From NCBI GenBank assembly GCA_029449245.1, contig JANATF010000011.1:806001-870000 (forward strand): a stretch of DNA of 64,000 nt, given 5' to 3'. A program made the translations under genes and the position numbers. Shown here piece by piece: positions 9,214-21,335 of the stretch. The first letter of the stretch is position 1. Every line of letters begins with the position of its first letter. Source of the stretch: Mortierella alpina. Its lineage: Eukaryota; Mortierellomycota; Mortierellomycetes; Mortierellales; Mortierellaceae. The notes under the pieces are model-generated. The model saw nothing but the letters and a program-made list of their open reading frames with translations. It did no database searches and was not told where the DNA came from.

Positions 9214-10788
9214 ATGCATTTCCATATTCTTGGCAGCAGCAGTGCTGCCCTCTTGCTACTCTATACCCAGTTCTCACAAGCCTACACACTTCCGCCAGAT
9301 GCAGCTCTCAGCCGCCGACAGGACTTGAGCCCTATGGCCGGCAATTCCACACTCCTCAGCTGCCTCAAACCCTTAGGCGCCAAGGTCCTTCAACGCCAGA
9401 CCTCTCAGTTCGAGACGAACAGATACGCATTCGATCTGCGGTACACGTTTAATCCCGAGGTCATTGTCATGGCCAGTTCCGCAAGCGATGTCCAAATCGC
9501 TGTTAAATGCGCCAAAGCCTCTAACGTGGCTGTGGCTCCTCGATCGGGTGGCCATTCTTTTGAAGGCTATTGTATTGGTGGTCAAGATGGTTCCTTAGTC
9601 CTTGACCTCTCAGCCATCAAGTCCGTCACAGTTACAGGCACAGGCGGGAGCGCCAGAGCCAAGATAGGGTCCGGCATCCGCCTCGGTCCACTTAATCTAT
9701 CCTTGTATAAACAGGGCGGTTGGACCATCAACGCCGGCACATGCCCGACGGTTGGCATAGGTGGACACGCCCTCGGTGGCGGGTTCGGACTCTTGGCTCG
9801 TAAATATGGACTCTTGATCGACCGCATTGTTGAGATGGAGCTTGTCAATGCTGACGGCGATTTGATCACGGTCTCTGCGAGCAAGAATCCAGATCTGTTC
9901 TACGCGCTCCGTGGTGCTGGCGGCGGATCCTACGGAGTCGTCACCTCATTCACAGTCATCCCTATCAAGCCTGCTGACAAGGTGACCTCCTACACCTACG
10001 ATTGGAAAAACTCGGACTATGCAAAAGTTTTGCGTGCCTATGTCAACTTCCAGGCTACAGCCTCCAGGGACATTGGCGTGGAGTTGAACGTTGCGCCGGA
10101 CGGTCTGATGATCTACGGAATCTTTCAAGGACCCAAAGCGGACGCTTTGGCCGCGCTTGCTCCATTCCTCAAGGCTACTCCCAAACCGACTGCGTCGGAC
10201 GTGCGCGAGGGCCGCCATATCGACAGCGTGCTACGTTTTGCTTATATGTACAACGACCCAAAGAACATCGAGGCACTCAGCCTCACCGGCTCGTACAAGG
10301 CGGGCGATTCGCGTTATACAAAGGGCAAGTCTCTCGTATTCCCTACTGCACTGAAGGACTCTACCATCGAAATCCTGGGCAGGTGGGGCTCTAAGAAAGT
10401 CAAGGGAATGAGCGCCAATTACCTCATTATCGATCTCTGGGGTGCTGCAGTCAAGGACACCTCTGTGGATGCTACCGCGTTCGTCCACAGGAATGCCCAC
10501 ACCGTCATTGAGTTTGTGGCAGAGTGGGATGAGAATCCGGACGCCAAGCCAGGCAAGCCAGATTGCGTGGACTGCCTGAAGTGGATGGAAGACATGTACG
10601 CAGAGCTCCTTGCCGACTTTACAAAGAACTATGGCCCTATTCGCGGCTACCAAAACTACATCGACAAGGACATGCCTAACTGGCAGGATGCCTACTATGG
10701 CTCGGCAATGGCGCGGCTGAAGCAGATCAAGGCCACCGCGGACCCTACCAATATCTTCCGCTTCCCTCAGAGTATTCCTTTGAAGTGA
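9214..10788 (+). CDS. Secreted FAD-linked oxidase, berberine-bridge-enzyme type
   Basis: A single-exon gene of 524 residues with an N-terminal signal peptide (SSAALLLLYTQFSQAY). The PCMH-type FAD domain has both covalent-flavin sites: His114 in RSGGHS and Cys177 in GTCPTVGIGGHALGGGFG, predicting bicovalent FAD as in gluco-oligosaccharide and berberine-bridge-type oxidases. The C-terminal BBE motif is present (QNYIDKDMPNWQDAYYG, then DPTNIFRFPQSIPL). Length and domain order are normal for the family. The substrate, probably a sugar or aromatic alcohol oxidised with H2O2 release outside the cell, cannot be read from the sequence. An N-terminal Arg-Arg at 34-35 may be a processing site. Confidence 0.9.
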   Translation: MHFHILGSSSAALLLLYTQFSQAYTLPPDAALSRRQDLSPMAGNSTLLSCLKPLGAKVLQRQTSQFETNRYAFDLRYTFNPEVIVMASSASDVQIAVKCAKASNVAVAPRSGGHSFEGYCIGGQDGSLVLDLSAIKSVTVTGTGGSARAKIGSGIRLGPLNLSLYKQGGWTINAGTCPTVGIGGHALGGGFGLLARKYGLLIDRIVEMELVNADGDLITVSASKNPDLFYALRGAGGGSYGVVTSFTVIPIKPADKVTSYTYDWKNSDYAKVLRAYVNFQATASRDIGVELNVAPDGLMIYGIFQGPKADALAALAPFLKATPKPTASDVREGRHIDSVLRFAYMYNDPKNIEALSLTGSYKAGDSRYTKGKSLVFPTALKDSTIEILGRWGSKKVKGMSANYLIIDLWGAAVKDTSVDATAFVHRNAHTVIEFVAEWDENPDAKPGKPDCVDCLKWMEDMYAELLADFTKNYGPIRGYQNYIDKDMPNWQDAYYGSAMARLKQIKATADPTNIFRFPQSIPLK

Positions 10789-10919
10789 TCTCCTTTGCGT
10801 CCTTCGTAATAAAATTCAGTATGCCGCTTTCATAGAGATATGTCGTGTCGAATCTCACACGAAAAGGATCAAGTGGAGTGCCTTGCTTTCCTACATGACC
10901 AAGTTTATACTGTTTTTTT

Positions 10920-13035
10920 TCATGGTCGTTTTAAAGTTCGACATCTAAGGAAGAGGAGCCGGCGTATTAAAGATAAAGTCGATGATTTGCATTTTGGCTT
11001 CCTGGGGATCGTTCGAGATGCTAGGTGCGAGTGATTCAAAGGGAAACTCATGTTAGACGCGTCCCTCATAGATGTACACCTGCCAAATAACAAAACAGCA
11101 GTAGTAGATGCGTACTTCTTGAGCTTGATAGCAAAGCCTTCGCCATTGGGCTCGAAGTACTTGGGCCGGTGTGTCTCCCCCCGTTCCTCGCGCTCCTTGG
11201 AGCTGAGGCGCTGAGCATCCTCGACTTTACTCTTTTCCTCAGTAGCCAATGACTGGTTATTCACTTTGAGAGCCGCAGTCAACTTGCTCCACAGACGGCG
11301 TGACTCGTTGATGTCCTGGTCTTCCTCAGGTGCAACGAACTTTGGGTGGATCTGGGCAGTCTTGGCGTCAAAGAAAACATCCTTGTTGCCCTGTTATCGA
11401 AATAAAGAAGTGTGAGACTTCAAACCTGACAGCATTCGATTGCTGTGGAACCAGGGTGCCATGGTTCCTCTCATACCTTCTTTGTGATATAGATTTCATC
11501 CGACCACTTCCCAGAGATATCGTAAAGAACTTCGCTGGTCGAGATGCGCTTGATCTTTCCTGCAATGCTATTGTAGGATCCTGTAAAGTAGCCCTATTTC
11601 CATATAAGAATGTTAAGCACTGTGTCAGTATGATACTGAAACAGAGTAACTTTAATTTCCAAGTGATCATGTCAAGACCTTGTACCTTGACTTTAAACTC
11701 CAGTGAGCAGATCAGATCCAACTTCGGGCATCTAACGGCGGCCACGTCTCCCAGCTCCAGAAGCATCGTTCCAAACAGGATGCCGCGAGCATAGACATTG
11801 GGCATGGTGATAAAGTATTCTTCGCCGGGTCGGTTCGTGAATGCTACTTTGATCTCTCCTTGCATCAGCGTTGCTGCACTGTTGCCAAGAAACTTTGACT
11901 TTGGCAGCAAATCGCCGACTATACTGATATTGTTTTCCGGGCTGGCGTAGTAGTATGCTGAAATTGGGGGGTGATGCGAGACCTGTTCTGCCACGTAGAA
12001 AGCTTCCGTTCCATCTGCAAAAGTCCACTTTGAGCGGAATTGCTCTCCCAGAATAGGGTTGTACGGCTTTTTCACTCCCTAGGTGTGGACAAGATACCAA
12101 AGATAAAAACGTAAATGGGATTGCCTTTGTACGGCTGCCGTAAGAGATGGAGTTGGTCTATTATACTAGTTCCTCCTTACTTTGGGCTTGATGTGCCAGC
12201 CTGACAAAAAGTAGCGTGTGACAGCAACAAACCGCTCCACAGGATCCTCCAACTGGTTTGCTCTATTTGTTTGCGAGAAAGGATACGACCCATGTAGGGC
12301 GAAGCGTTAGTTGAGGGACCATGCGTTTAGATATTTGATCGACCCCCGTTGGTCAGACACTTAATATAACAAGCATAAAGCGGAGAGGACACAAGACGCA
12401 AATCTAATAACGACAGCTCCTTCCTTCAACTTTCAGTGTCCACCATAATACGCGTGGCCAAGAGCATTGTTCAATGCCGCCTGGTCAGCACTGCCTGTAA
12501 CAACGTGCGCACACCGACCGACACCAGATAATCTCGCCTGTGGGACACGACCCCTCGTTGAAGATTGGTATAGGTTTCTTTCCATAAACACAGTATCCTC
12601 TATGCAGAATGTCCAACGAGAATCACTGGCAACTGCAGGCAGGAGCTAATCACAAGCGTGGTTGGCTCGTGGTTGTGGGCTGGCGTGCCCGCGAGTAAAA
12701 GTCGCCACATGATCCCATTGTAGTGAGATGCTGTCCTCCAACGCTAGCCCCACCCAGTCGAGAATTGAAGCAAGGAAGGATCAAAAGTCAGAGCCATGCT
12801 GGGAGGGTGCCTACTTGATGATGATCTCGGGATGGGACATAAAGTCGGTGATGCGCTCGAGCATGCTTCTGGGCTCGAGGACAAATGTGGGAAGGGTGAC
12901 ACGGTGGAGATCGCCACCCTTGCTGAGCTGGGAGATGATGTCCATGAGGATGCTGCGGTTGCCCTCATCCACGACCTCGGTGTCCTCGCCCTCGGCGGGG
13001 ATGCAGTCGTTGTTGCTGGCAATGGGCTCGGTCAT
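10920..13035 (-). CDS. Oxysterol-binding protein, short Kes1/Osh4-like ORP
   Basis: Exons on the minus strand are 13035-12815, 12262-12181, 12078-11686, 11593-11477 and 11390 downward, all with GT-AG joints in phase. Exon 1 has the ORP start (SLL-like SILMDIISQLSKG, then RVTLPTFVLEPRSMLERI), and exon 3 has the family fingerprint EQVSHHPPISAYYY after KKPYNPILGEQF. There is no PH domain, so it is a short ORP of ~390-430 residues that should exchange sterol and PI4P between membranes. The last exon contains the usual RPKYFEPNGEGF segment, but its end is unclear. Straight reading stops at 10920; the only candidate intron there (about 11113-11078) would be 36 nt, too short to trust. The start faces the carbamoyl-phosphate synthase gene across a shared upstream region. 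Confidence 0.87.
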
Positions 13036-13881
13036 GTTCAGAGAGAGCCGGGCGGTGGATGGCAGGGAGAGGAGAAGAGAGAGGAGAAGAGAGCGGACGA
13101 GAGGACCGGACGAAGGGCTGATCTATGGTTGTGAGCGAGAGATGAGAAAAGAGTCGGGTGGACAGCGAGATCCGTTGGGAAGAGCAAAAAAAAAAAGGCT
13201 TGGCTCATGTTGCGTGACACACGGTAGGGCGAACCGAGACAGCCCTTCGGTCGGATGTATGTCCAGCAGTACTCCCAGCAGTACTCTCGGCATGACTGGC
13301 CGCTGTAGCACAGGGCAACAAAGGAGCAAAGGAGACAGCAGAGACCCTAGACAGATCCTGCTGGCAACGGTGCCTTTTTCTGCAGCGCACAGGCAGATAA
13401 GCATGTTGTCTCGCTCGTGGCGCGTGTCCCATGGCGTCGGCGTGGGTTGGATCTTGAAGGGATCATGCAGAAGGAGGGGCGTCCTCCCAGTATCATCCAA
13501 GATCATCCAGTATCGCCCAGCATGCAGAGACGCCTCCTCTCTTCAGTGCCTTCTATGCTCTGCTACCTTGTACGTCCTTTGTGAGCAGCTTGTGTGTGCA
13601 ATGATAGATAGGGCCGCGATGGAGTCACCGCGATTCATCGTGTGAAGGCCAACCCCCTTAAGCGAATCCGATCTCGCCCAAAAGAATAAAACGCCGTTTC
13701 TCATTTTTTTCTGCTTCTTTACCAAACCCACCATCTCTCCCCAGACCCCTACCCTTCAGTACTGATCGATAGCCGACCAAGTATCATCTTTACACGAAGG
13801 CCCCAACTGATAAAACTAAAAAAAAAAAAGCTCCCACTCCACTCCACATCCAGCGACCCTAAAGCAAGAACTCCAGCCATC
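13036..13881. promoter_or_regulatory. Divergent upstream region (ORP / carbamoyl-phosphate synthase)
   Basis: The 846 bases separate two head-to-head genes. They contain purine-rich repeats next to the ORP start (13066-13110), homopolymer A runs (13188-13197, 13819-13829) and a CT-rich leader before 13882. An upstream open-frame pair of any length would be antisense low-complexity. I see no conserved arginine-attenuator-like uORF and no clear TATA. Confidence 0.4.
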
Positions 13882-16800
13882 ATGTACAAGCAGCTCTACA
13901 ACAAGGCCCCCAAGGCACTCCCCAGCAAAGGCACCTCTGGTTTGCTCTCCAACTCTCTGATCTCCTCCGCGCAGCGCACTTCGTCCCGCAATGGTGCTGG
14001 TCCCAATAGCACTATGCCCTTGCTCTCCACCAAGGCCTTGCTGCATCACTCTGCCGCCACCGGACCCAATGGCCTCCGCACTCCGCTCTTGGCCTCCCTC
14101 ATGTCGGCCTCCGTGCGTTCGGGACAGCAAAAGTCAGCGACCTTGGGACAGCTCGGAATCAAGTCCATGGCTGCATCGCAAGCCCGTTGGTTCTCAATGA
14201 CTCGTGAGAGTTATCAGGAGAGGGGGTCTGAACTGTCTGCCAAGGGATCGTCGCCTACCAGGAAACTCGTCTCGGAGGCGATCCTTGCGGATGTGCCTCT
14301 TGTTGATGTCAAGAAGGTGCTTGTGGTTGGATCCGGAGGACTGACGATCGGCCAGGCGGGAGAGTTTGATTACTCTGGTAAGTGCGTTTTTGCAGGCGCC
14401 ACAGTTCGCTTCAGTGTTGTCCTCGTGGCTCACGATGGATGTGAGACCCAAAGACAATTGTGCATGTGAGGAGCAGAAGTCGGTCGATCAACGATCAGCG
14501 TGTGAAGAGTGTGCAGAACAGTGTCGCGCTGGGACCCGCCCTGGCAGTCACCGCAACTCACTCTGACTCGTAGACGCTGATCCCGCTGCATGTGTTATCT
14601 TGGGGATATGGGTGTTTTTTCCCCACACAGTCACACTCCAATTATCGCCCAATCAGCGGTGCCATTTCATTCTCCGCCCACACTGCTCTGACCTATTACG
14701 ATTTGTCCCCGATGATCTACCCCTGGCATCTGTAGGCTCGCAGGCGATCAAGGCCCTCAAGGAGTCCAATATCCAGACCGTCTTGGTGAACCCCAACATC
14801 GCCACCATCCAGACCTCGCACGCCCTCGCCGACACCGTCTACTTCCTGCCCGTCACCCCAGAGTATCTCGAGTACATCATCGAGCGCGAGCGTCCCGATG
14901 GCATCCTCCTTACCTTCGGAGGCCAAACCGCCCTCAACTGCGGCATCCAGCTCGACAAGATGGGCATCTTTGACCGCATGAATGTCAAGGTCCTGGGAAC
15001 CCCCATCCGCACCCTTCTTGTCAGCGAGGATCGTGATCTCTTTGCCAAGGCATTGAACGGTAAATTTGCAGCCCTTCCCCCTCCCCCTTTGCGTGAGATA
15101 TGCATGGTAAAAAAGAAAAGAAACGGATTAACTAATCAACTGTAAAATATCGTTGCCTTTCGAATGCACAGAGATTGATATTCCCGTCGCTCAGTCAGTT
15201 GCTGTCGATAACATGAAGGATGCGTTGGCCGCCGCTGAAGAGATTGGCTACCCTGTCATCATCCGATCTGCCTTCTCTCTCGGAGGATTGGGATCTGGAT
15301 TTGCCTCCAACGCCGCTGAGCTTACAGCTTTGGGAACAAAGTCCTTGACTCTCTCGCCCCAAATCTTGGTTGAAAAGTCCATGAAAGGCTGGAAGGAGGT
15401 CGAATACGAGGTGGTCCGTGATGCTGCCAACAACTGTATCACTGTCTGCAACATGGAGAACTTTGACCCTCTTGGTACACACACTGGAGATTCCATCGTC
15501 GTCGCTCCTTCGCAGACCCTCAGCGACGAAGAATACCACATGCTTCGTACTGCAGCCATCAAGATCATCCGTCACTTGGGTGTCGTTGGTGAGTGCAACG
15601 TCCAATATGCTCTGCACCCAGAAAGTTTGGAGTACAAGGTCATTGAGGTGAATGCTCGTCTCAGTCGCTCCAGGTAAGCACGCTTGTTCATGGTGGCTCT
15701 CAGTTACACTTGCAAAGCACCACTATCACCAGGTTTTATATTGTACCTTTCACACCATGTTCACAACTCGTTCATTACCTCGTCTCATAGTGCTTTGGCC
15801 TCAAAGGCAACCGGCTACCCTCTGGCCTTCATTGCCGCCAAGATTGCTCTCGGTCATACTCTCCCCAACCTTCGAAACTCTGTCACCAAGACCACTACGG
15901 CATGCTTCGAGCCCTCTTTGGATTATATTGTGACAAAGATCCCTCGCTGGGACTTGGCAAAGTTCCAGCATGTCTCTCGTGAGATCGGCTCTTCCATGAA
16001 GTCTGTGGGCGAGGTTATGGCCATCGGCCGTACCTTTGAGGAGTCATTCCAGAAGGCCATCCGTCAGGTTGATCCTCAGTTCAAGGGTTTCCAGGCTCTT
16101 GAGTTTGCAGATGTGGACAAGGCCATGGCCAATCCCACCGATCGCCGCCTCTTCGCCATCGGCGACGCCATGCTGAACAAGGGATACACCGTTGACCAAG
16201 TTCACGATATCACCAAGGTCGACAAATGGTTCCTGCACAAGTTGTCCAACATCGTTGCTGTCCACAAGGAGCTTGGCAAATTCAATGCTGAGACCCTTCC
16301 CTTCGAGCTGTTGCACGAAGCTAAGCGGAAGGGTTTCGCCGACGCTCAGATCGCCGGACTGTTGGGCAAAAAGTCAACCGAGGATGTGATCCGTCAGTCG
16401 CGAAAGCAGATGGGCATTACGCCTTTTGTCAAGCGTATTGATACCCTGGCTGCCGAGTTTCCTGCCGACACGAACTATTTGTACACTACCTACAACGCTT
16501 CTTCGCACGATGTTGATTTCACAGACAAGGGCACCATGGTGCTGGGATCGGGTGTTTACAGGATCGGATCCTCTGTCGAATTCGACTGGTGTGGTGTCTC
16601 CTGCATTCGTGCCCTGCGCGAGCTCGGAAAGAAGACCGTCATGGTCAACTACAACCCCGAGACTGTCTCGACCGATTTCGACGAGTGCGATCGTTTGTAC
16701 TTTGAGGAGCTCTCGTACGAGCGTGTGATGGATATTTATGAGCAGGAGCATGCTCAGGGCGTTGTCGTTTCTGTCGGTGGTCAGCTTCCTCAGAACATTG

Positions 16801-18158
16801 CCCTTCGCCTTCATGAGAACAATGCCAAGGTCCTGGGAACCTCGCCCGTCATGATTGATGCTGCTGAGGACCGCTACAAGTTCAGCAAGATCCTGGATAC
16901 CATTGGAGTGGACCAGCCCGAGTGGAAGGAGCTGACCTCGTTGGATCAAGCCTCGACTTTTGCAGAGCAAGTCGGATACCCCGTCCTGATTCGTCCTTCC
17001 TACGTCCTATCCGGTGCGGCTATGAACGTTGCCCATACACCCGAAGCCCTTCATCGCTGCCTGACCCTTGCCGCCGATGTGTCTCCTCTTCACCCTGTCG
17101 TCATTACCAAGTTCATTGCTGGCGCGCAGGAGATTGACATTGATGCGGTCGCCCACAACGGAAAGTTGATCGTTCACGCGGTTTCCGAGCACGTCGAAAA
17201 CGCTGGTGTTCACTCGGGAGATGCCACGCTTGTTCTCCCAAGCCGTGATATCAAGGACGAGACCAAGACCAAGTTGAAGTCGATTGCAGAGAAGCTTGCC
17301 AAGGCGTTCCAGATCACCGGTCCCTTCAACATGCAAATCATCCACAAGCCTGCAGCCCCCGGAGATGCGAACCAAGAGCCCGTCCTCAAGGTCATTGAGT
17401 GCAACATCCGCGCCTCGCGATCCTTCCCCTTTGTCTCCAAAGTCCTGGGACACAATTTCATTACCAGCGCCACCCATGCACTTTGCGACAAGGACGTTCC
17501 CGCCCCTGTCGATTTGATGGCGAAGCAGTACGATTACCAGGCTGTTAAGGTTCCTCAGTTCTCTTGGACCCGACTTGGAGGTGCTGATCCTTTCCTCGGA
17601 GTTGAGATGGCTTCAACTGGTGAGGTTGCCTGCTTTGGTCGTGACAAGGAGGAAGCCTATCTCTCTGCCATTCAGAGTGTCCAGAACTTCAAATTGCCCT
17701 CCCAAAGCTCGAGTGTCCTGCTGAGCTCCGATGAGTTGACAACCCCTGCTGACTTGACTACTATCGGCCAGGGCTTGCACAAGTATGGAACTCAGATTGT
17801 GACCATGTCCAAGCATACGCAAAAGAATTTGGAGCAAGCTGGCGTTCCCTGCAAGTATGTTGCTGCGCCCGATTCTCTCCCCTTGATGCACAAGACAATG
17901 GCAGGCGAGAATGTCCAGATGGTGATCTCCTTGGCTAGGAACCGTGCTCAGGATGTGGCCGACAAGGAATACATGATCCGCCGTGCTGGTGTCGATTCTG
18001 GAATCTCGCTCATCAATGACGAGAAGTGCGGCGTTCTCTTTGTCAACTCGATTAACAAGAACGTGGAGCGCAAGGCAGCACTGGCCTCCAGCAACGAATC
18101 CACCAAGATCCCCGCCGAGGTGAAGTCTTGGGCTGAGTTTGTTGGTGGTCGCTACTAA
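13882..18158 (+). CDS. CPA2: Carbamoyl-phosphate synthase (arginine-specific) large chain, mitochondrial
   Basis: Exons 13882-14377, 14736-15059, 15172-15673 and 15791-18158 give 1229 residues, with all phases matching. Residues 1 to ~130 are rich in Ser, Ala, Arg and Lys and poor in acids, as in a mitochondrial targeting peptide. The enzyme proper starts at [20 protein letters not shown] and has both ATP-grasp halves: the first with [12 protein letters not shown] and [11 protein letters not shown], the second with [13 protein letters not shown] and IKVIECN-type ends ([20 protein letters not shown]). A C-terminal MGS-like domain follows (from ~residue 1095). It makes carbamoyl phosphate from glutamine-derived ammonia, bicarbonate and 2 ATP for arginine synthesis, together with a small CPA1 chain encoded elsewhere. 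The lack of fused glutaminase and ATCase domains separates it from the pyrimidine enzyme. Intron 1 (358 nt) is long for this window. Confidence 0.95.
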
Positions 18159-19353
18159 GCATGCCTCTCTGGGTTTGCTTATATTCCTGCATTATCTCAT
18201 TCTTGTTTACGCGCCTCAGCATTTTACTACCATGGCCGATCTATTTTTCTACAATCGGCCCTTTTTTTCTTTTTCTTTTTTCTTTTTTCTTTTTTCTTTC
18301 TTTTTTTTTTTTTTTTTTTGACTGATTGTTGAGGGTGCACTTTTCGACTCTCTATCTGATATATCTGATTATTGACAAATACCCATTCCTTTTCGGTCTT
18401 TTCTGTCTGCTTCCCATTCTTTGGCTCCTGCGTCTGAGTGTTGACCGCTATTGCCCCGTCTTTTGGTCGAGACGAAGCAATGGCACGACACTCAAACACT
18501 TTTGCCAGCGTCATTACGGGTTCATATTCCAGCCCGTAGCCTATGGTCGTGAGGGAACGCGTCTTCTTTTGGTCGAGAAGGCATGTGAACTGACGACTCT
18601 GGGCGCCCTTGCAAGGTGTTGCAGGGAATGATCCCTTTTCTGCTTTTGTTTTTACTTGTCTGCATCCTACTCCTCCCTTGCAAGTCAACATCGCCTTCTT
18701 TCTTTCTTTAATCATGTTATCATTCAAAAACCTGCCTTTTTTGCACCTCTCTTTTTCATTTCTGAGATTTCTCCAGTGACAGGGTCGAATATTGACCCCC
18801 TCTTTCGTGGCCCTGTTCACATCTCTACATCTTGCCTTATCCGGTGCTCCTTCCTTTTGGTCGGGGAAGCTGCTTGCTGGAGTGATTGTAGAGCCAGGGT
18901 TCCAAAGAAACGAAGGGTTGGGACGCGATCTGGACTGACGAGGTTTTCTTTTGAAGAAACAACACGATTGAAGGCGATACTGGTGACAAGGACGCGCCGG
19001 ATCGCAACATGAAAAACAGCGCAGGATTGGAAGACGAAACGGAGGCCCGTAGACAGTCAAGCGGTATGCAGAATAAACACGAGCGATCATCATCAATTTG
19101 AGCGGTTGAACAGCCTGTCCGTAGCCTCTTAAGGGCGGGCGTGGTAGGCGACAGTCACTATTTTCCTTTTCTTTTTTTTTTTTTTTTTTTGTAAGTCTTT
19201 CTGTAAGCAGCGTCTGTCCCTTTGCAATTTGTCATCGGTCCTTGCCTCACTCCACCTCATCCTCCGCTCTCCTCTGCCACTCAGCCTGCGGCAGACCTTT
19301 CCTTCGTACCTCGACTCCTCTTTCCCGATCCCCCTCGACAACAGCATCCTGCC
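18159..19353. other. Intergenic region with homopyrimidine runs
   Basis: Contains a T/C-rich tract at 18257-18319 ending in a long T run, just downstream of the synthase stop, and a second T run at 19167-19190 before NMD3. The long open frame on the minus strand across 18227-19096 is poly-Lys/low-complexity and has no gene-like features. Confidence 0.5.
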
Positions 19354-21201
19354 ATGGAGTACCGACCCGAGCTGACCACACAGCAGATGTAAGCTCCACA
19401 CCGGCAGGGCTTGCGCAAAGCGCTCAATCGACAGTGCCGACTGCGGCAGGCGTCCGTTCTTTGTTCTTTGTTCTTCAGATCCTCGGTCGGCATCTGCTGA
19501 GTGTGATGGAAAGAAGTCGCTGCTGAATCCAAAAGGGCCCGACCTGATCTTATTAACGCCGAATCCGCTTCCGCTCTATTTCCTAGTCTCTGCTGCTCAT
19601 GCGGAACCACCATCCCCCCCAACCCCACCAACATGTGTATCAACTGTATTCGCAACCAGGTCGATATCACAGAGGGCATCCCAAAGCACGCCACCATCTG
19701 CTTCTGCCGCAACTGCGAGCGCTATCTCCAGCCACCCATGCTCTGGGTCGGCTGCCAGCTGGAATCCAGAGAGCTGCTCGCCCTGTGCTTGAAAAAGTTG
19801 AAGGGCCTGAACAAAGTGCGCCTGGTCGATGCAGGATTCATCTGGACTGAGCCCCATTCAAAACGTATCAAGCTGAAGCTGACGATCCAGAAGGAGGTCT
19901 TCACATCGACGATTTTGCAGCAGATCTTTGAGGTCGAGTTCGTGGTCTCGCATCAGCAGTGCGATGACTGCGCCAAAGTCATGGCCCAAAACACTTGGAA
20001 GGCCATGGTCCAGGTCCGTCAAAAGGTCGATCACAAGCGCACCTTTTTGTACCTCGAGCAGTTGATCATTAAGCACAGCGCTCACAAGGACACCATCAAC
20101 ATCAAGGAGTGCAAGGACGGACTCGACTTTTACTATGCCTCTCGCTCACATGCACTCAAGATGGTCGAGTTCCTTTCAGCAATCACCCCCTTGAAGAGCA
20201 AGGCTTCGGAGCAGTTGATCTCAACAGATATCCACTCGGGAACTTCCAACTACAAGTTCAGTTACTCGATCGAACTTGTCCCCATCTGCAAGGATGATCT
20301 ATTGTGCTTGCCTCCCAAGATCTCCAAGGCCATGGGCAACATCAACCCGTTGGTCATCTGCTACAGAATCGGAAACTCGGTTCATGCCATGGATGTTAAC
20401 ACATTAGCAGTGGCAGAGATTTCAACACAGACATACTGGAGAACCCCGTTCCAAGCCCTTGCCTCCGTCAAGCAGTTGGTCGAATACTATGTTTTGGATG
20501 TCGAGCCTTGCGGACCCGTTCGTGGCAAGTACGTCTTGGCTGATATCCAGGTTGCCCGTGCCCAAGATGTCGGTCGCAACGACACCACATTCTTTGCCCG
20601 CTCGCACCTTGGAGGAATCTTGAACCCCGGAGACAGTGTGATGGGATACGATGTTGGCTCGTCCAACTTTAACAATGATGCATTCGACGGACTTCACCGC
20701 GGATCGTTGCCTGATGTCATCTTGATCAAGAAGGCCTACCCCTCACACCGTAAGCGCAACAAGGGACGTAACTGGGAACTTCGTCAGCTGCAGAAGGAGG
20801 AGGAAGACATGGCACCTCGTAAGCAGGACCAGGAGCGTATCGAGCAAGATTACGAGATGTTCTTGCGTGATCTGGAGGAGGACCCAGAGTTCCGTTCCAC
20901 CGTCAACCTTTACAAATGTAAGTCTTTGCCTTGCCTGCGCGTTGCTGAATTTCGCAGTCAGTTAATTGTTCATCACTGATTCTAATATGTCGAATGTTTT
21001 ACTCATTAAATCATTATAGCTGACAAAGTCAAGAAGGAGAACGACCATGCCATGGTGGAGGAGACAGAATCAGACTTTGAGGAAGATGAAGGATTCCCTG
21101 AGATCAAGCTGGATGAGTTGTTGGATAACCTCAAATTGGATGACGGCCCTGACAATGACTATGGCTCAGATGAGGAGGGTGAGGATATGATGATGGATTA
21201 A
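19354..21201 (+). CDS. NMD3: 60S ribosomal export adaptor NMD3
   Basis: Exons 19354-19388, 19587-20917 and 21020-21201 give 515 residues. The short first exon ends ...QQ and joins in phase to ILCCSCGTTIPPNPTNMCIN, the Cys-rich start typical of NMD3. Further Cys pairs follow (CFCRNCERY, CDDC), then the ITEGIPK and DFYYASRSHALKMVEFL blocks. The C-terminus has a basic segment (PSHRKRNKGRNWELRQL, nuclear localisation) and an acidic, leucine-containing tail (DELLDNLKLDD) that fits the nuclear export signal. NMD3 binds the pre-60S subunit and recruits CRM1 for nuclear export. Length and order are normal. It converges on the 2OG oxygenase gene with only 134 bases between stops. Confidence 0.95.
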
Positions 21202-21335
21202 GGAGAGATATCTTTCTCTTGTAGACTATTTCCTTTTATACAACCGCGTTCAACCAGCACAACCAACAATACAATCAAAGCATTTGCATTCTTTCGATAT
21301 TGGGACAACAAATACTCATAAATAGATGCACTCGA

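Noticed and set aside
11078-11113. 36-nt intron near the end of the ORP gene
   Set aside because: It has GT and AG ends but is too short compared with all other introns here (76 nt or more), so it was not used.
12728-13645. 305-codon plus-strand open frame opposite the ORP first exon
   Set aside because: It is antisense to a well-supported exon and is Arg/Ser low complexity, a shadow of the ORP gene and purine-rich upstream DNA.
18227-19096. 289-codon open frame on the minus strand between the synthase and NMD3 genes
   Set aside because: It reads through T/C-rich tracts as Lys/Arg low complexity, has no family features, and overlaps the 3' and 5' flanks of two clear genes.
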